DNA of 64,000 bases from Thecaphora thlaspeos (taxonomy: Eukaryota; Basidiomycota; Ustilaginomycetes; Urocystidales; Glomosporiaceae), in contig UWYS01000003.1 in assembly GCA_900291925.1 (NCBI GenBank), positions 372,001 through 436,000 on the forward strand, given 5' to 3'. A model generated the notes under the pieces. That model was given only the letters and a program-made list of their open reading frames with translations, made no database searches and was not told the origin of the DNA. The position numbers were made by a program, and so were the translations under genes. Of this stretch, positions 32,544-43,400 are shown piece by piece (the stretch's first letter is position 1; each line of letters starts with the position of its first letter).

Positions 32544-34078
32544 CTAGACGCTCCGCTGGCTATCGATCTGTTCGCGCTGCCGCTGCTCTTCCTCTGTCGC
32601 CGATAAAGGGGCGGCGGCGGAAAGGGACCGCAGTCGCTCCTTTGCCCTAGCCAGCAATCCAGGGCCCGCCTCGGGGCGCAGCCCTAGCCGTTTCCGCAGA
32701 CGGTAGATGACGCCGCCCTCCGCGGTCCGCTCCACGTCCGAGTACACTACGCCCCGGTCCGTCTCGCCGCCGAGATTGCGCCAGACGCTCTCATCGGGCA
32801 CGCCGCGGTAGCGCCGCTCCTCCCTCTCGCCTTCGACGCCAAGACGTCCGGCGTGCGTGCCATCCTGATTGGCACCGTCAACGTCGTCCTCCTCATCGCT
32901 GGCGATCGGGTAGCCGTCCCGGATCGTCTTGACCTGCGAATAGTGGCCCGACCACCACCACAGCCGCAGCTTCTGCAGTGGCCCCAGCGGGTAGCCGTCC
33001 AAGAACGGCGGGCGTAGCGACTCGAAAATCTTGAGCTTCTTTTCCGGGATAGAGGCCCGGAGGAACTGCTCGTCCTGGGTGCCGAGCTGATGAGCCAGCG
33101 ATGGTGTCTGTGAGGCCGGGTACAGCCGGTCCCTTGTCCAGAGGATCCCTTGTTGCGACTGTTGTTGGAGGATTGGGGCGGCATCGCGCGACCGATGCAG
33201 GTCAGCAGCGGTGTCGTCAATTCACTTTCGCGTCCCAGGGCTGTATCACTCACAGTGTCCTTGTGCGCGACGAATCGATCCAGGCCAAACTTCTCGATCC
33301 TCCTCCGCAACATGCCTATCCCGACATGCGACTCGATCTCGGCCGTCGTGATCGTCTTACACAAGTTGCGCCACTGCAGGCCCAGATCCGACGTCGGATC
33401 CGTCTCTTTGCCCTTGCCCTTGTCGAGGCGGGCGGCGGCGGACGAAGGCATGAAGCCGAACCGCTCCTTGAACGCAAGACCCTCCGAGATGGCTAGGACG
33501 GTGGTGTGGTCGATGTTCCGGCTCCAGCTGCGCATCGTCCTCCCGTTCTTTGTCCGGCCCATCAGGCTCTTTGACGGGGACGGCTCCTTCCGTGCGCCCG
33601 CTCGCGGCGGGAAAAGGTCGAGCTCGACCTCGCTCTCCTCCAACACCCAGCTCTCGGCGTTCTTGACCAGCCCGGCAGGTGCCCATCGTGGCAAGTTGCC
33701 CTTCTTTAGGATGAGCCGAGTCGTACAGAGGACCGGGATGGTAGTCTCCGATGGTGTCGTGGCAGAGGTCGAAGCCGAAGCGCGGGATATCGGAGGGTGA
33801 TTGCCCTCCAAGGTGCGGTACTCGATGCGACGGTCTAGGACGTCGACCGAGAGGATGTGGGTCGCATCTGGATTTGGGTAGCGCAGGAAGTAGGCGCGCA
33901 CGCAAGAGGACCAAGGGTGGCTGCAGTGCAGGGGAAAGCAGCGTCATATGGACAAGGGGACCGTCAGAGGTGACCGTCAGCCCTTGGTGCGTGTACAATG
34001 GTGGGCGCCACAGACATCATCGGCGTGAAGAAAGGGCACTCACTCGTAGCTGGACTCGTGGACAAACTCGCGGACCAT
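32544..34078 (-). CDS. PRELI/Ups-family mitochondrial lipid-transfer protein
   Basis: Three exons (34044-34078, 33254-33920, 32544-33158) give 438 residues. The start MVREFVHESSYDHPWSSC, followed by AYFLRYPNPDATHILSVDVL, is the PRELI/MSF1 signature. Further matches are 'TRLILKKGNLPRWAPAGLV', 'ESWVLEESEVEL' and 'RSWSRNIDHTTVLAISEGLAF'. Family members (Ups1/Ups2, PRELID) shuttle phosphatidic acid or phosphatidylserine across the mitochondrial intermembrane space with Mdm35. The PRELI fold needs only ~170-200 residues; here exon 3 adds a C-terminal extension of ~200 residues containing 'PPFLDGYPLGPLQKLRLWWW' and an acidic/basic tail, so it is a long variant. The first exon is only 35 nt and was placed by the conserved N-terminus. 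Confidence 0.85.
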
Positions 34079-34596
34079 GTCTGTTTCGCTTGCCAGGCGC
34101 CAGAAGCGGCCAAGATGAGCGTGAAGTGATTGGGCCTACCGCGTGATCTTGCCAGCGTCGCGAAAGGAGCTATGCTGTAGTCTTGCAAGGCGATGAATGC
34201 TGACAGTTGCGGCGGGATGAGAGATGGTGTCGGCTACGAGGAAAGGGCTAGAGAGACCAACACACACACGACCCTGCCTCTCAACGTCCCCTTTTTCTCC
34301 GCTTCGCCTGTCCTGACCCCCGTGCTCCCTCCGACGCACCCTGATGCCGGCGGAAGAAAGCGAGACCGTCTGCGCCTCTTCCCAACAAAACGCCTCCAGT
34401 AAGCTTCTGAGGTGTATGGTTCCGAACGTTGTTCCTCATTGGCAGACGGCTCAGCACCGCCATCGGCATCGCTGGCATCAATTGCCACTCTCTAGCCGCC
34501 TCCGACTGTTACATGCGCATGCATCTGCGACTGCCTTGCTCCAGCCGTGCCCTTAGCAGCACGACGTTCCCGAACCAGGAACGGGCTCCGACCAGA

Positions 34597-35424
34597 TCAC
34601 TGGAGCTTTGCGAGATTCTCAATGCCCTCCTTCTCGAGTCTCATCCCTTGCCAGCCGTCCATCGGTTTGGCGCCTAGTACCTTTTCATAAAATGCGATCG
34701 ATGGTCTGTTGAGCGACGAGAGAGAGAGAGAGGCAAGCTTACGGGGCGATCAGCTTCTGTCAAGCACATGCTCGCCGCCGACGTCGGAGGCGACTCACGC
34801 GTTCCAGGTCAGGACGCTCCAGTCCATCCTCCCGCAACCCTTCTCCCTGGCGAGGTCCTCAAGGTACAGCGACGGCTTGGATGTTCACGTTGAGAATGAG
34901 AAGAAGTACTGCGTGGCGAGCAGATCGATGAGCGCGAGGAAAAAGGCCGTGAGCTCGTGTTCGTTGCAAGAGCCCTCGCGTCTGCCTTGTGCCCGGTGGA
35001 CTGCATCAAACTCAACAGCGCCATACCGACGGGGCTCTTCTTCCCGTCAACATCCTCCTCGGCGATCAGGACCTCGGCATATTTCTTCTCGAAGACGTTG
35101 AGGCGGAGCTGTTGGACGGTGATGCGAGTATCGGACACGCCCGGTCAGCACGCCGCCTGGAACGGCGACATGGATATGTACTAGCACTACTCTGTATCCT
35201 CCGTGGCCTCAACGGCGTCTGGCTCCTTTTCGTAGAGAGAGAGCTGCTTGATCTGCGAGAGTGAAGGTGGTTTGGGAATGAACAGACGTGAGCCCTGCGT
35301 CAGGAACGTTCCCTCTTCCGGTCCGCTACCGCAGCGGCTGTCCCGCCGGATAGTGGGAGACGTACAAAGTCGAGGATAGCACCGACGTCTTCGACCGTGG
35401 CGGGCCTGACGCTGTAGCTAGCCG

Positions 35425-35461
<37 letters not shown>

Positions 35462-35470
35462 AGATGCCAT
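34597..35470 (-). pseudogene. Broken GNAT acetyltransferase, diamine (SSAT)-type
   Basis: The pieces read as one GNAT enzyme: (Gln)12 leader then SYSVRPATVEDVGAILDF (35366-35470); IKQLSLYEKEPDAVEATEDT; LRLNVFEKKYAEVLIAEED...SPVGMAL; YFFSFST*TSKPSLYLEDL; REKGCGRMDWSVLTWN; and APSIAFYEKVLGAKPMDGWQ to the stop at 34597. Intact relatives transfer acetyl from acetyl-CoA to polyamines or thialysine. Lesions: a TGA (34885-34887) where Trp is expected; the whole acetyl-CoA-binding motif A (R/Q-x-x-G-x-G/A) missing between YLEDL and AREKG, where ~20-25 residues normally sit; and two introns lacking a usable in-phase GT donor (after EATEDT and after VGMAL). Several independent defects argue for a true pseudogene rather than sequencing error. 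Confidence 0.78.
35426..35461. repeat. (CTG)12 / poly-Gln codon repeat
   Basis: Twelve perfect units, encoding Gln12 directly after Met-Ala-Ser of the broken acetyltransferase on the minus strand. It is a pure tract, so probably length-polymorphic. Confidence 0.92.
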
Positions 35471-35856
35471 GATGAATCAGAGTGAAGGTCTACCGCACTG
35501 CTATGTGCCGGAAACGGACGGCCTCGGGTGCGGAAGCGGGGGTGGGGACGATGATGGTCGGAGGGAAGCACCGAAGGATCGGCTGGAGGTCATCATCAGC
35601 ACCACCTCCCCCTTCCGTCGCTGACCCAACAGCACCGCTTACGACCGGCCAACCGAGCCGACGCCCGTGCAGCCGAGCGGGACCATGTTCGACCCTCTGG
35701 CTTTCTTCAAGAAACCACCAGCAAACACCTCCACCTGGCGTTCTCGTCCGCCCTTCCGACGCACTGCGACAACCGATCCATATCTCCAGCGATCCCTTCA
35801 CCACTCCTCACCCTAAAAAGCTAGGATCCCGCTCGTCCAGTTCACCTTTCCCCACG

Positions 35857-37986
35857 ATGGGGGTCTCAAGCACCGCGCGGCTGCCCAACCTCTCGGCTCA
35901 GTCTATACCGGCGCTCTTCAACCACCTACAGACAACTTCGGGTGCCCACGTCGCTACACGGTGGAGCATAACCATCCGCTCCTTTCGCGCAGTACCTGTC
36001 CCTGCAAACGCCTACCCACGCGATGACGATCAAGAGACTGACGGCCAGCCTTCCACATCAGCATCTACGAGAGGCGGAGGAGGGGGAGCGGGAGCGGGAG
36101 CGGGAGCGGGAGGCGGAGGAGGAGGCGACGGAGGAGGACCTACGCCGCTGACAAAGCCGAGGACGATGTGGCAGATCTGGATCTCCGACTACCCGGGACT
36201 CGTCTTTGTGCTGGTAGAGGACAGCGGCAAGATCAGCAGAGCAAGAGTGTGGAGGGACTGGGAGATCAACAAGAAGCAGTGGAGGAAGGCGAGGAGGGAA
36301 GAGATCGAGGTGACGAGAAAGAAAGAGGCGGAAGAGGAAGAGAGAAAGGCGCAGCGGGCAGCCATCAAGGCTCAAGATGATGCCAAAGCAAAAGAGTTGG
36401 CGACGGACGTGGATGCAGAGACAGCGAAGGCGGAAGAGCACGCGGCTGCCGGAGGATCAGATGACACCGCGGCGCAAGGTGCGGCGACGTCCGACCAGGC
36501 GCCACAGGAGGCGCAGAACAACGACGGCCAACCCGCACGGGCGGGCGGGGCCGAAGCAGCAACGACGTCGCAGACTCCGACGCAAGAAACATCGCCGTCT
36601 CAGTCTCAACCGCAGCCTCTGTCTCAGGGCATGGGCGTGCCTGCTCCTGCCCCGGTCCAAGCCGACGACGACGATGTGATCATGCTGGAGGCCGGCGATC
36701 CCTTGCAGCAGCACACGACCGTCAAGCCAGCGGGCGCCAAGCCCTCTCTCCGCCTTCCCTTGCATACTCGCCTGACGCTATCGGTCCTGTCGGCTTCGCT
36801 CCCGGCGCTGCTCTCAAAGCTCAACCTGCCTCCGCCGCACGGCGCACCGGTCGGCACGGCCGGTCCGGGCGCCTGGGTCCCTCGAGGTGCAGCGATCAGC
36901 ATCGAAGGTCTCGTTCTCGACATCGGACACTTTCCCTCCTCGTCCGGAGGTCCCTCCGCTGCCCCCTCGAGTGGGTCGAGCACCGATAACTCTGGCCTGG
37001 AGAAGCTCGACTGGCGTGTGAGGGTGGGCAGCGTGGTGGGAGGCGGAGGCAGGAGCGCTGGCGCCATCATCGAGGCCGAGTTCCTACCGCTCGAAACCGC
37101 TTCGCCGAGCGCAGGCTTCCTCACCGAGTTCCTCCAGGCCCTTCTCCCGCCGGGCCTTGGCCCGCTCACCACAACAACGATAGGTGGTAGCGGACAGACC
37201 GGCGGTGGTGGTGGCGGCGCAGCAAACCCTGCCAACCTGTACAGAGGCGTGGGACAACTCGGCGGCCTTGCCGGTTACGGCAACCGCTCCGGGATGGCGG
37301 CCTCGCCCCTCTGTGGTCCCGCGATGGTGTCGAACAACGTGCTCAAGCCTCCAGGCAGTGCCGCCGGTGCATCGCAGAACGGGGCGGTCACCGTTCCGAC
37401 CATTTCGCATCAGCTGTGGGAAGAGGTGGTACCCCGCAGCGGTTCCGAGTGGAAACGCATCATCGAACGCCGCTCGCTCGTCGAAGAAGCACGGACGAGG
37501 CAGAGGAAGCGAGAGCAGCAAGCGGCCGCTGCGCCGTCTGCCTCTGCCTCGTCTGGCGCTCCGCCACCACAGGCAGAAGCATCGCCTTTCGACTGGCACG
37601 TCCCGCCTCCCTCGGACGAACTCATCGACCTCCACGCCGCCGCCAACGGTGCCTTTTCGGATGTAGACACGTTGACGGAAACGGACGTCGAAACGGACGC
37701 GGCCCCTCTAGCGGCGACGGCAGAGTTAGGTTCGGACGAAGACGACGACAAGCCGCTCGGATTGCTCACTGCTCAAGCACAGGCACAGGCCCAGCTCCAA
37801 GCTCAAGCGGCCGCTTCCGCTACGACGCTAGCTCAGCCCGTCAGGAAGGTCGATGGCATAAGGCTGCACTTTGAAGGTCTCAGCGGTGATCTGGACCGAG
37901 GATGCGCCGGATGGAGCGGCATCGAGAGGGGTAGGAGGATGGCTTTCACCTACGTCCAGCTACTGCGGGCCGAGGGGCTGATCTAG
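35857..37986 (+). CDS. MED20: Mediator complex subunit 20 (TRF/Srb2 family), expanded
   Basis: 709 residues from the Met at 35857 (MGVSSTARLPNLSAQS); the frame is open upstream to 35482, but that overlaps the neighbour's promoter. Med20-type blocks are: 'TTSGAHVATRWSITIRSFR' near residue 30, 'MWQIWISDYPGLVFVLVEDS' near residue 105, 'DWRVRVGSVVGGGGRSAGA..EAEFLPLE' followed by 'FLTEFLQALLPPGLG' near residues 385-430, and a C-terminal 'RRMAFTYVQLLRAEGLI'. Med20 sits in the Mediator head with Med8 and Med18 and contacts RNA polymerase II machinery. Yeast Srb2 has 210 residues; here Gly-rich, Glu/Ala-rich, Gln-rich and Ser-rich inserts triple the length while the core blocks stay in order. The gene diverges from the acetyltransferase pseudogene across ~390 bp. 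Confidence 0.8.
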   Translation: MGVSSTARLPNLSAQSIPALFNHLQTTSGAHVATRWSITIRSFRAVPVPANAYPRDDDQETDGQPSTSASTRGGGGGAGAGAGAGGGGGGDGGGPTPLTKPRTMWQIWISDYPGLVFVLVEDSGKISRARVWRDWEINKKQWRKARREEIEVTRKKEAEEEERKAQRAAIKAQDDAKAKELATDVDAETAKAEEHAAAGGSDDTAAQGAATSDQAPQEAQNNDGQPARAGGAEAATTSQTPTQETSPSQSQPQPLSQGMGVPAPAPVQADDDDVIMLEAGDPLQQHTTVKPAGAKPSLRLPLHTRLTLSVLSASLPALLSKLNLPPPHGAPVGTAGPGAWVPRGAAISIEGLVLDIGHFPSSSGGPSAAPSSGSSTDNSGLEKLDWRVRVGSVVGGGGRSAGAIIEAEFLPLETASPSAGFLTEFLQALLPPGLGPLTTTTIGGSGQTGGGGGGAANPANLYRGVGQLGGLAGYGNRSGMAASPLCGPAMVSNNVLKPPGSAAGASQNGAVTVPTISHQLWEEVVPRSGSEWKRIIERRSLVEEARTRQRKREQQAAAAPSASASSGAPPPQAEASPFDWHVPPPSDELIDLHAAANGAFSDVDTLTETDVETDAAPLAATAELGSDEDDDKPLGLLTAQAQAQAQLQAQAAASATTLAQPVRKVDGIRLHFEGLSGDLDRGCAGWSGIERGRRMAFTYVQLLRAEGLI

Positions 37987-38206
37987 AGATAGGCCGTCTT
38001 TCGCAGTGTCAACGAGTCAAGACCTGGGCCCTCGAGAAGCAACACTTGTCCGTGATGGACGAGCGTGTGCGTCCGAGTTGTCTGAAGGCAAACAACACGC
38101 TCCCTGCAACGGGACTTTGCAATGAACACTTCGTTGCGATGCAGCAGCGCACGGATGTATCAATCGACCCTCGGTGACCGTGCTGCGATCCACGGCATCC
38201 ATCCGC

Positions 38207-39878
38207 TTAGTCCATCTCGTCGTCCATCAGATCTTCGGCTTGCGCGCCCGACGAAGCAGGCACAGAGACGGCCGGAGCGCTCTTGGCGGGCGCCGAGGGA
38301 GGAGGACCTTGCCTGATCGCTGGAGCAGCAGGCTGCACCGACCTCGACACCCCGCCGATGGCACCGGCACTGTTGCCTTCCGCCGGTCCGCCGCCGAAGA
38401 GCGACGCCATCATGTCCGACAGCATGTTGGACTGGGCTCGCGGAGGCTGGATGTCAAAGTAGATGGCCGAGAGGTGCGGGATCGTCTGTATGTATGTACG
38501 TGTGTGTACGTGGGATGGCGAGGAAAGATTCGCAAATGGTAGTGGGAGGCAGAGGATGATCAGACAGGTCTGCAGCGCCACGAGCAAAGACGACGCCTGC
38601 AACCTTCTCGCGAACTCACGTCTCGAACGCCCTCCTCCTGCTGGAGAGCCGCCGCCTCCCTCTCGTACTGTCGAACGAGCGCCGTCCAGGCGCTCTTGAG
38701 CCACTCGGGGGCGGCTCTTGAGCCGTTGCTGCTCGACTTGATCCTGTCGCCTTCGATGACAAGCGCTAGGGCCATCTGGGCAAAGTTGAGGTCGGCATTG
38801 GCGGTCAAGTAGAGCTGGATATCGGACTTGGTCTGCGTGTTGCCGGGCGCCACGTAAGGGCGCGGGTTGGGCTGGACGGGCAGAAGCAGCGACTTTTGCC
38901 GGCCCGTTGTCAGCTCGATGTAGTTGCTGAGGAAGCTTCGGGCCGACGACACCGCTTGGCCGGCGAGAAGCCTGGTCCCAAATAAGCGGCACAGGATACG
39001 AAAAGGCGTGAGTCGAGCTCGAGCGAAGGGTCGTCGTCGTTCAAGGGAGCCACAAAAGGGCAAAGCCGGCACACACTTACGGCATGACGCCTCGCAGGGC
39101 GAAGCGGCCCGCCTCGATCCTCTCGATGGCGTTGGCATCTCTTGTCTCACCCTCCGCCTCTGTAGCCGCCTTGGAGTGCTCGATCAGCCAGTCGAGCATT
39201 GCCTGTGCAAAGGCCTTTGGAGCGCTCTCGACGACGTAAGTGGTGGGCGACGGGATGCACGCCGAGATGAAGTGAGGCTCGGCCATATGGAAAGAGGCGT
39301 CCCTGGCGAGCATCTCGGCGATGTAGAGTTGGAGCAGCGGGTCGCCAGAGGGTGACTCAGTCGCTTTGATCGACCACCTGTACCGATGTGCAGAGAAGCG
39401 AGCGAAGAGCAGGGAAAAAGAAAGACCACCGTCAGTACGCCCTACGGCAGAGCTAGGAGTGTGAAGCCCGGGCGGAGCGTGCTCGGCGCTCAAGGACTCA
39501 CTTGAGGGCGGCATCGATGACCTTCTTCCTCCAAAAGTCAGGTTCGGCCTTGCTAAGGATCTCTGTGATACGATCTGCTCGTGTTTTCCGAGGACAAGAC
39601 AAGGTGTCGGGCTGAGCGGTGGCCAGGGCTCCCTTCCTGCGAGTGGCCGGACGTCTTTGGGGCTGCTCACCTCTGCTCTCCGAGTCGACCTGCTGTGACT
39701 TGAAGCCGTAGACGTCAATTATGTAAAGGGCCAGGTCGCAGGCGCTTCCCTGCTCCTTCTGATCGAGCAGGTCGATGGCGCCCTGGTAGAGGGTGCTGAT
39801 GGCCTCATCGTACTGCTTCCTCTTGACCTGGCGGACGGTCTTGGTGCGGAGCTTCTGGTGGAGCTCGTAGCCGCTCAT
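38207..39878 (-). CDS. GET4: GET4 (tail-anchored protein targeting, TRC35)
   Basis: Five exons (39671-39878, 39502-39577, 39081-39377, 38620-38971, 38207-38485) give 403 residues. The alpha-helical repeat fold shows characteristic stretches: 'YDEAISTLYQGAIDLLDQKE', 'SACDLALYIIDVY', 'DPLLQLYIAEMLARDASFH' and 'AEPHFISACIPSPTTYV'. Get4 bridges Get5 to the Get3 ATPase and helps load tail-anchored membrane proteins for insertion into the ER. All introns are phase-consistent with gtgagt/gtaagt donors. The C-terminus after 'MLSDMMASLFGGGP' is a Pro/Ala/Ser-rich tail ending in an acidic DLMDDEMD. The gene lies 585 bp from the PRP8 3' end, on the same strand. Confidence 0.9.
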
Positions 39879-40463
39879 GGTGTGGGTCGGTCGGTCTGTG
39901 GTCGTCGCCGTCTTCGTGGTTGGGTTTGTCAGCCGAGCGTAGAGCAAAAGGGAAAAGGGGACACTGTCGGGGAAGGTGGATGGGGTAAGAGATGAGGTGT
40001 GGTGGAGCGAGGAGGCAGTTTGGGGCGAGATTCCGACAAGTCGCGCTTTTCGGAGAGAAGACCCAAGTTCCGCTGGTCTGACGTGTCTCCGGCGGGGCCC
40101 CCAACCTTGGGCTTCGAGCTCGGTCCTCTCGTCGCAATGAGATCTAAGAGCGCACACACCACGCAACTTTTGGGTGCAGGCGGCTGGGCGCATCGAGGAA
40201 GATAGGGCGCTCTTCTGGAGCCACCCATCGATATCATCGTCGCATTGCGAAAATGGTGCGTATCTATGCGGCAAAGGCTAGGTGAGGAGGCGCCGTGTGG
40301 ACTTTGGTACAAGTAGGAAACGGGAAGGGAGGCGACCAAGGGAATCAAGGGGAAACTTCTGCGAACAAGAAACACTTGACAAATCTGATAACGAGACACT
40401 GGAAGGGAGAGGGGGACTTCTGCCCAGAAGAGCATAGCAGCGCTTCGCCGCCGCCGCCGCTCG

Positions 40464-43400
40464 CTAGGCAAAGGCGTCCTGCCAGTCGGCGCCTTCGCCC
40501 TCGCCCTCGTCGGCGGTGGTGAACGAAAGGAAGTTCTGCGGTCGGTGGACCTCGTCCCAAAACGCCTTGGGGCGGTCGAGCACGACCGAGTACTTGATCG
40601 TGTTGGTCCACTGGGCCGAGAGCGAGAGGCCGTAGTTCCAAACGCCGTCGGACGGCGTCAACGTAGTGCCGAGGATGCGGTCCGACAGCAGCAGCTGCAC
40701 CTTCTCCGACATGCTGTCGTTGAAGCCGGCCGTACCGCTGGCGATCGAGGCCGGATCGGCCTTCCTTCCCCACTCGAAGCCGGCGACGGCCAGGCTGTGC
40801 GCAGACAGGCTCACCGAGCCGGGCGTAAAGGCCGACGAGATGCAGATGGAGCTGGCGCCCCACTCCTCGTGGCTCGACATCATCTTGGCGTGCGTCGCGA
40901 CATCCTGCGGCGAGAGGTGCGGCAGGTCGACCGCCTGCGTCTTGATCCAGCCGAGCGGCTCCATGTCCTTGAGCATAAAGTCATGCTTCGGCAGCTCGTT
41001 GGGCAGCTCGACGCCGTTGTTGCTGCCGCGCTGCGGGACCCAGACGATGACTTTAATCTCCTTGACCGACGGCGCGTCGGGTGGCGAGATGCCGTAGAGG
41101 AAGCCGGCCACCTGGGTGCGCAGGTCCGAGTTGACGATGAACGTCTTGAGGATGTTCTTAGGCATCACGTAAGTCAACGCGCCGAGGTCGTCTCGGACGT
41201 TGTCGTTAGAGACGTAGAGGTGCTGGCAGCGCAGCGGGAGATTGGTCGCGCTGAGGGCGCGGACGCGCCAGTCGCTCTTGGAGCTAAAGACCTGGTTCTC
41301 GTACTGCGTCGTAGTCACCGTGGAGATCTCCTCGCCATGGCGGTTGACCGTCTTGGTCTGCGTCGCCGTCACCTGCTGCGATGCCTCGGCGTTCTTCTCG
41401 AGCTCGGCCATCTCCTGGCGCTGCGCGCTCACCTCCTGAATCTGCATGCCGAGGATCACGTCGCGCACCTCGGACTGCGTCAGGCTGCTCGTGTTGACGT
41501 TGTTGCGCTTGCCAAAGTCCTCGAGGATCAGGTCCTTGAGCTGGGTCTCGACGCTCGCCCACTCGTCGTCCGTCAACGACGGCCACAGGTGATGCGGCTC
41601 CGTCACAACGCCGGGGTGCGGCCGCAGGATGACTTTGGCCTTTTCCTGGTTGACGTGGATCGAGCGCAGCAGCAGGATTAAGCGCGAAAAGGCGGTGTAT
41701 GACGAGATCGTCTCCAGCCAGCTGTCATACGCCGAGTACAGCAGCATCGCCGGCGACGTCGCAGAGAGCACGCGGTCGCCGATCTTCTCGATCTTGAGGA
41801 TCGACTGATACGGGATCTGCAGCTCCGAGCCGACGATGGTCACTGGAGGGGGAGAGGTGAAAAAGAGCAGAGGATCGAGGGGGGATGTTCAACCATCGAT
41901 CGCGAAGCGTGTGGGAAGACAATGGCGCGCGGCGCCGTGTTTCTCGCATAGACCAGCGATGGACGGGGCTCAACAATGCTTTCACTCACGGTTCGGAAAG
42001 TCGAGGCAGTTGTGGACGACGGTCCAGTCCGAAAGCAGGAAGCGGCGCGTCGGTCCGGTGACCGAGAAACGGTAGTAGTTGCCGACCTCAGCGCGGAAGA
42101 CCTCGACGTTCAGGCACAGGGTGTAAGTATCCGGGTGGAACTGGCCGCGTGCAGCGATCTTCTTGCGCTCCAGGGCAATGTGACGCGAGACTTCGCCCAT
42201 CTCTGGGCCGCTGATGACGGTGCTCATGATCACGTTGCCGTTGCTGCTCGGCGAGTAGCGGTCGGGCAGCTTGCCGGGGACGAGATTGAGAGTTTGGCAC
42301 AGGGTCTGCGCATCGCGGTTGAAGCGGTCGTTAACTAAGTTCTGGGCAAGAGCCCAGACCTTCAGGTCCTGTCGGGCGTCCTTGTCCTCTCTGGCCAGAT
42401 GGGTGGACTGACACACGTCCGAGTCGATCAGACCCGCGAGGACTTCCTGCCTGAGCTGCTTTGGACCCCAGAGCACAGCCGGATGGATGTGCTTATCGCC
42501 GCCTGCGCCGGGAGGAGCTCTAGCACCGAGCAGCCTGAGAGCATCGGAGATGGCGTTGCGGTCAACATGTCGCCTCTCGATGAACTCGATCCGGAGCGCG
42601 TCCGAACCAGGGATCGGGATGCCGGCAACTTCGTAACCCTTTGGCTCGAAAATGCCTCGGATCTTGTCGACGACGGCGTTTTCGTGCCCGCCGATGGCGA
42701 CTCTGACGTTGGTGCCGGCGAATGTCCCGTTGCCGAGGTAGAAACCCAAGAACCATCCACCACCAAGGAGGTCCAGGGCAGCCTCGATCTCGGGCGTTGC
42801 CTGGGCGGCTGTGAGGAGGCCGCGCAGGTCGCCGTCGATCTGGCCGCGGACGCCGCCGAACCTGGTCTTGAGCGGGTGCGTCGCGTCGACCGCCAGGTAT
42901 TCATTGACTCTGACATCGACGATGTCATGCTCCTTGACGCGGTCACCCTGCTGCTGCCACCAGCCGATCATGCGGTCGAAGATGCTACGATCGCCGTCCG
43001 CGGCCGCCAGCGAAACGACGTGGCGGGACACGTTGCGGGAAACCGACTCCTGGTCGCTGGAGCTGTCCGATTCGCTAAGGTCGTCAACGTCGCTAAAGTC
43101 ACCGGCTTCACCTTCATCGCTGAAGTTGCTGAAGCTGAAGGAGTCGCTCGAGTTGTCGGGCTCGCTCGTGTCGAAGGCGTGACCCGCAACGAAAGCGTTG
43201 TCAGCAGCCTGGGCGTCGCCGTGGATGCGGAAAGCCGGCAGTGACTCGGTAGTGTCGGCTTTGAAGCGCGAGTCGACCTTCCTGCCGGTGTAGTCGAGCT
43301 GCGCCGACTTGGCCGCTTGGCATTCGACAGGACTGTGGCGCAAGAGATCGCCGCGCTCGTTGACACTGAAGTGGTCGATGGCGAGCTCGACGGAGCCGTT

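Noticed and set aside
35482..35856. N-terminal extension of MED20 to the first Met of its frame
   Set aside because: Starts only 12 bp from the neighbouring divergent start codon and has no Med20-like sequence before the Met at 35857.
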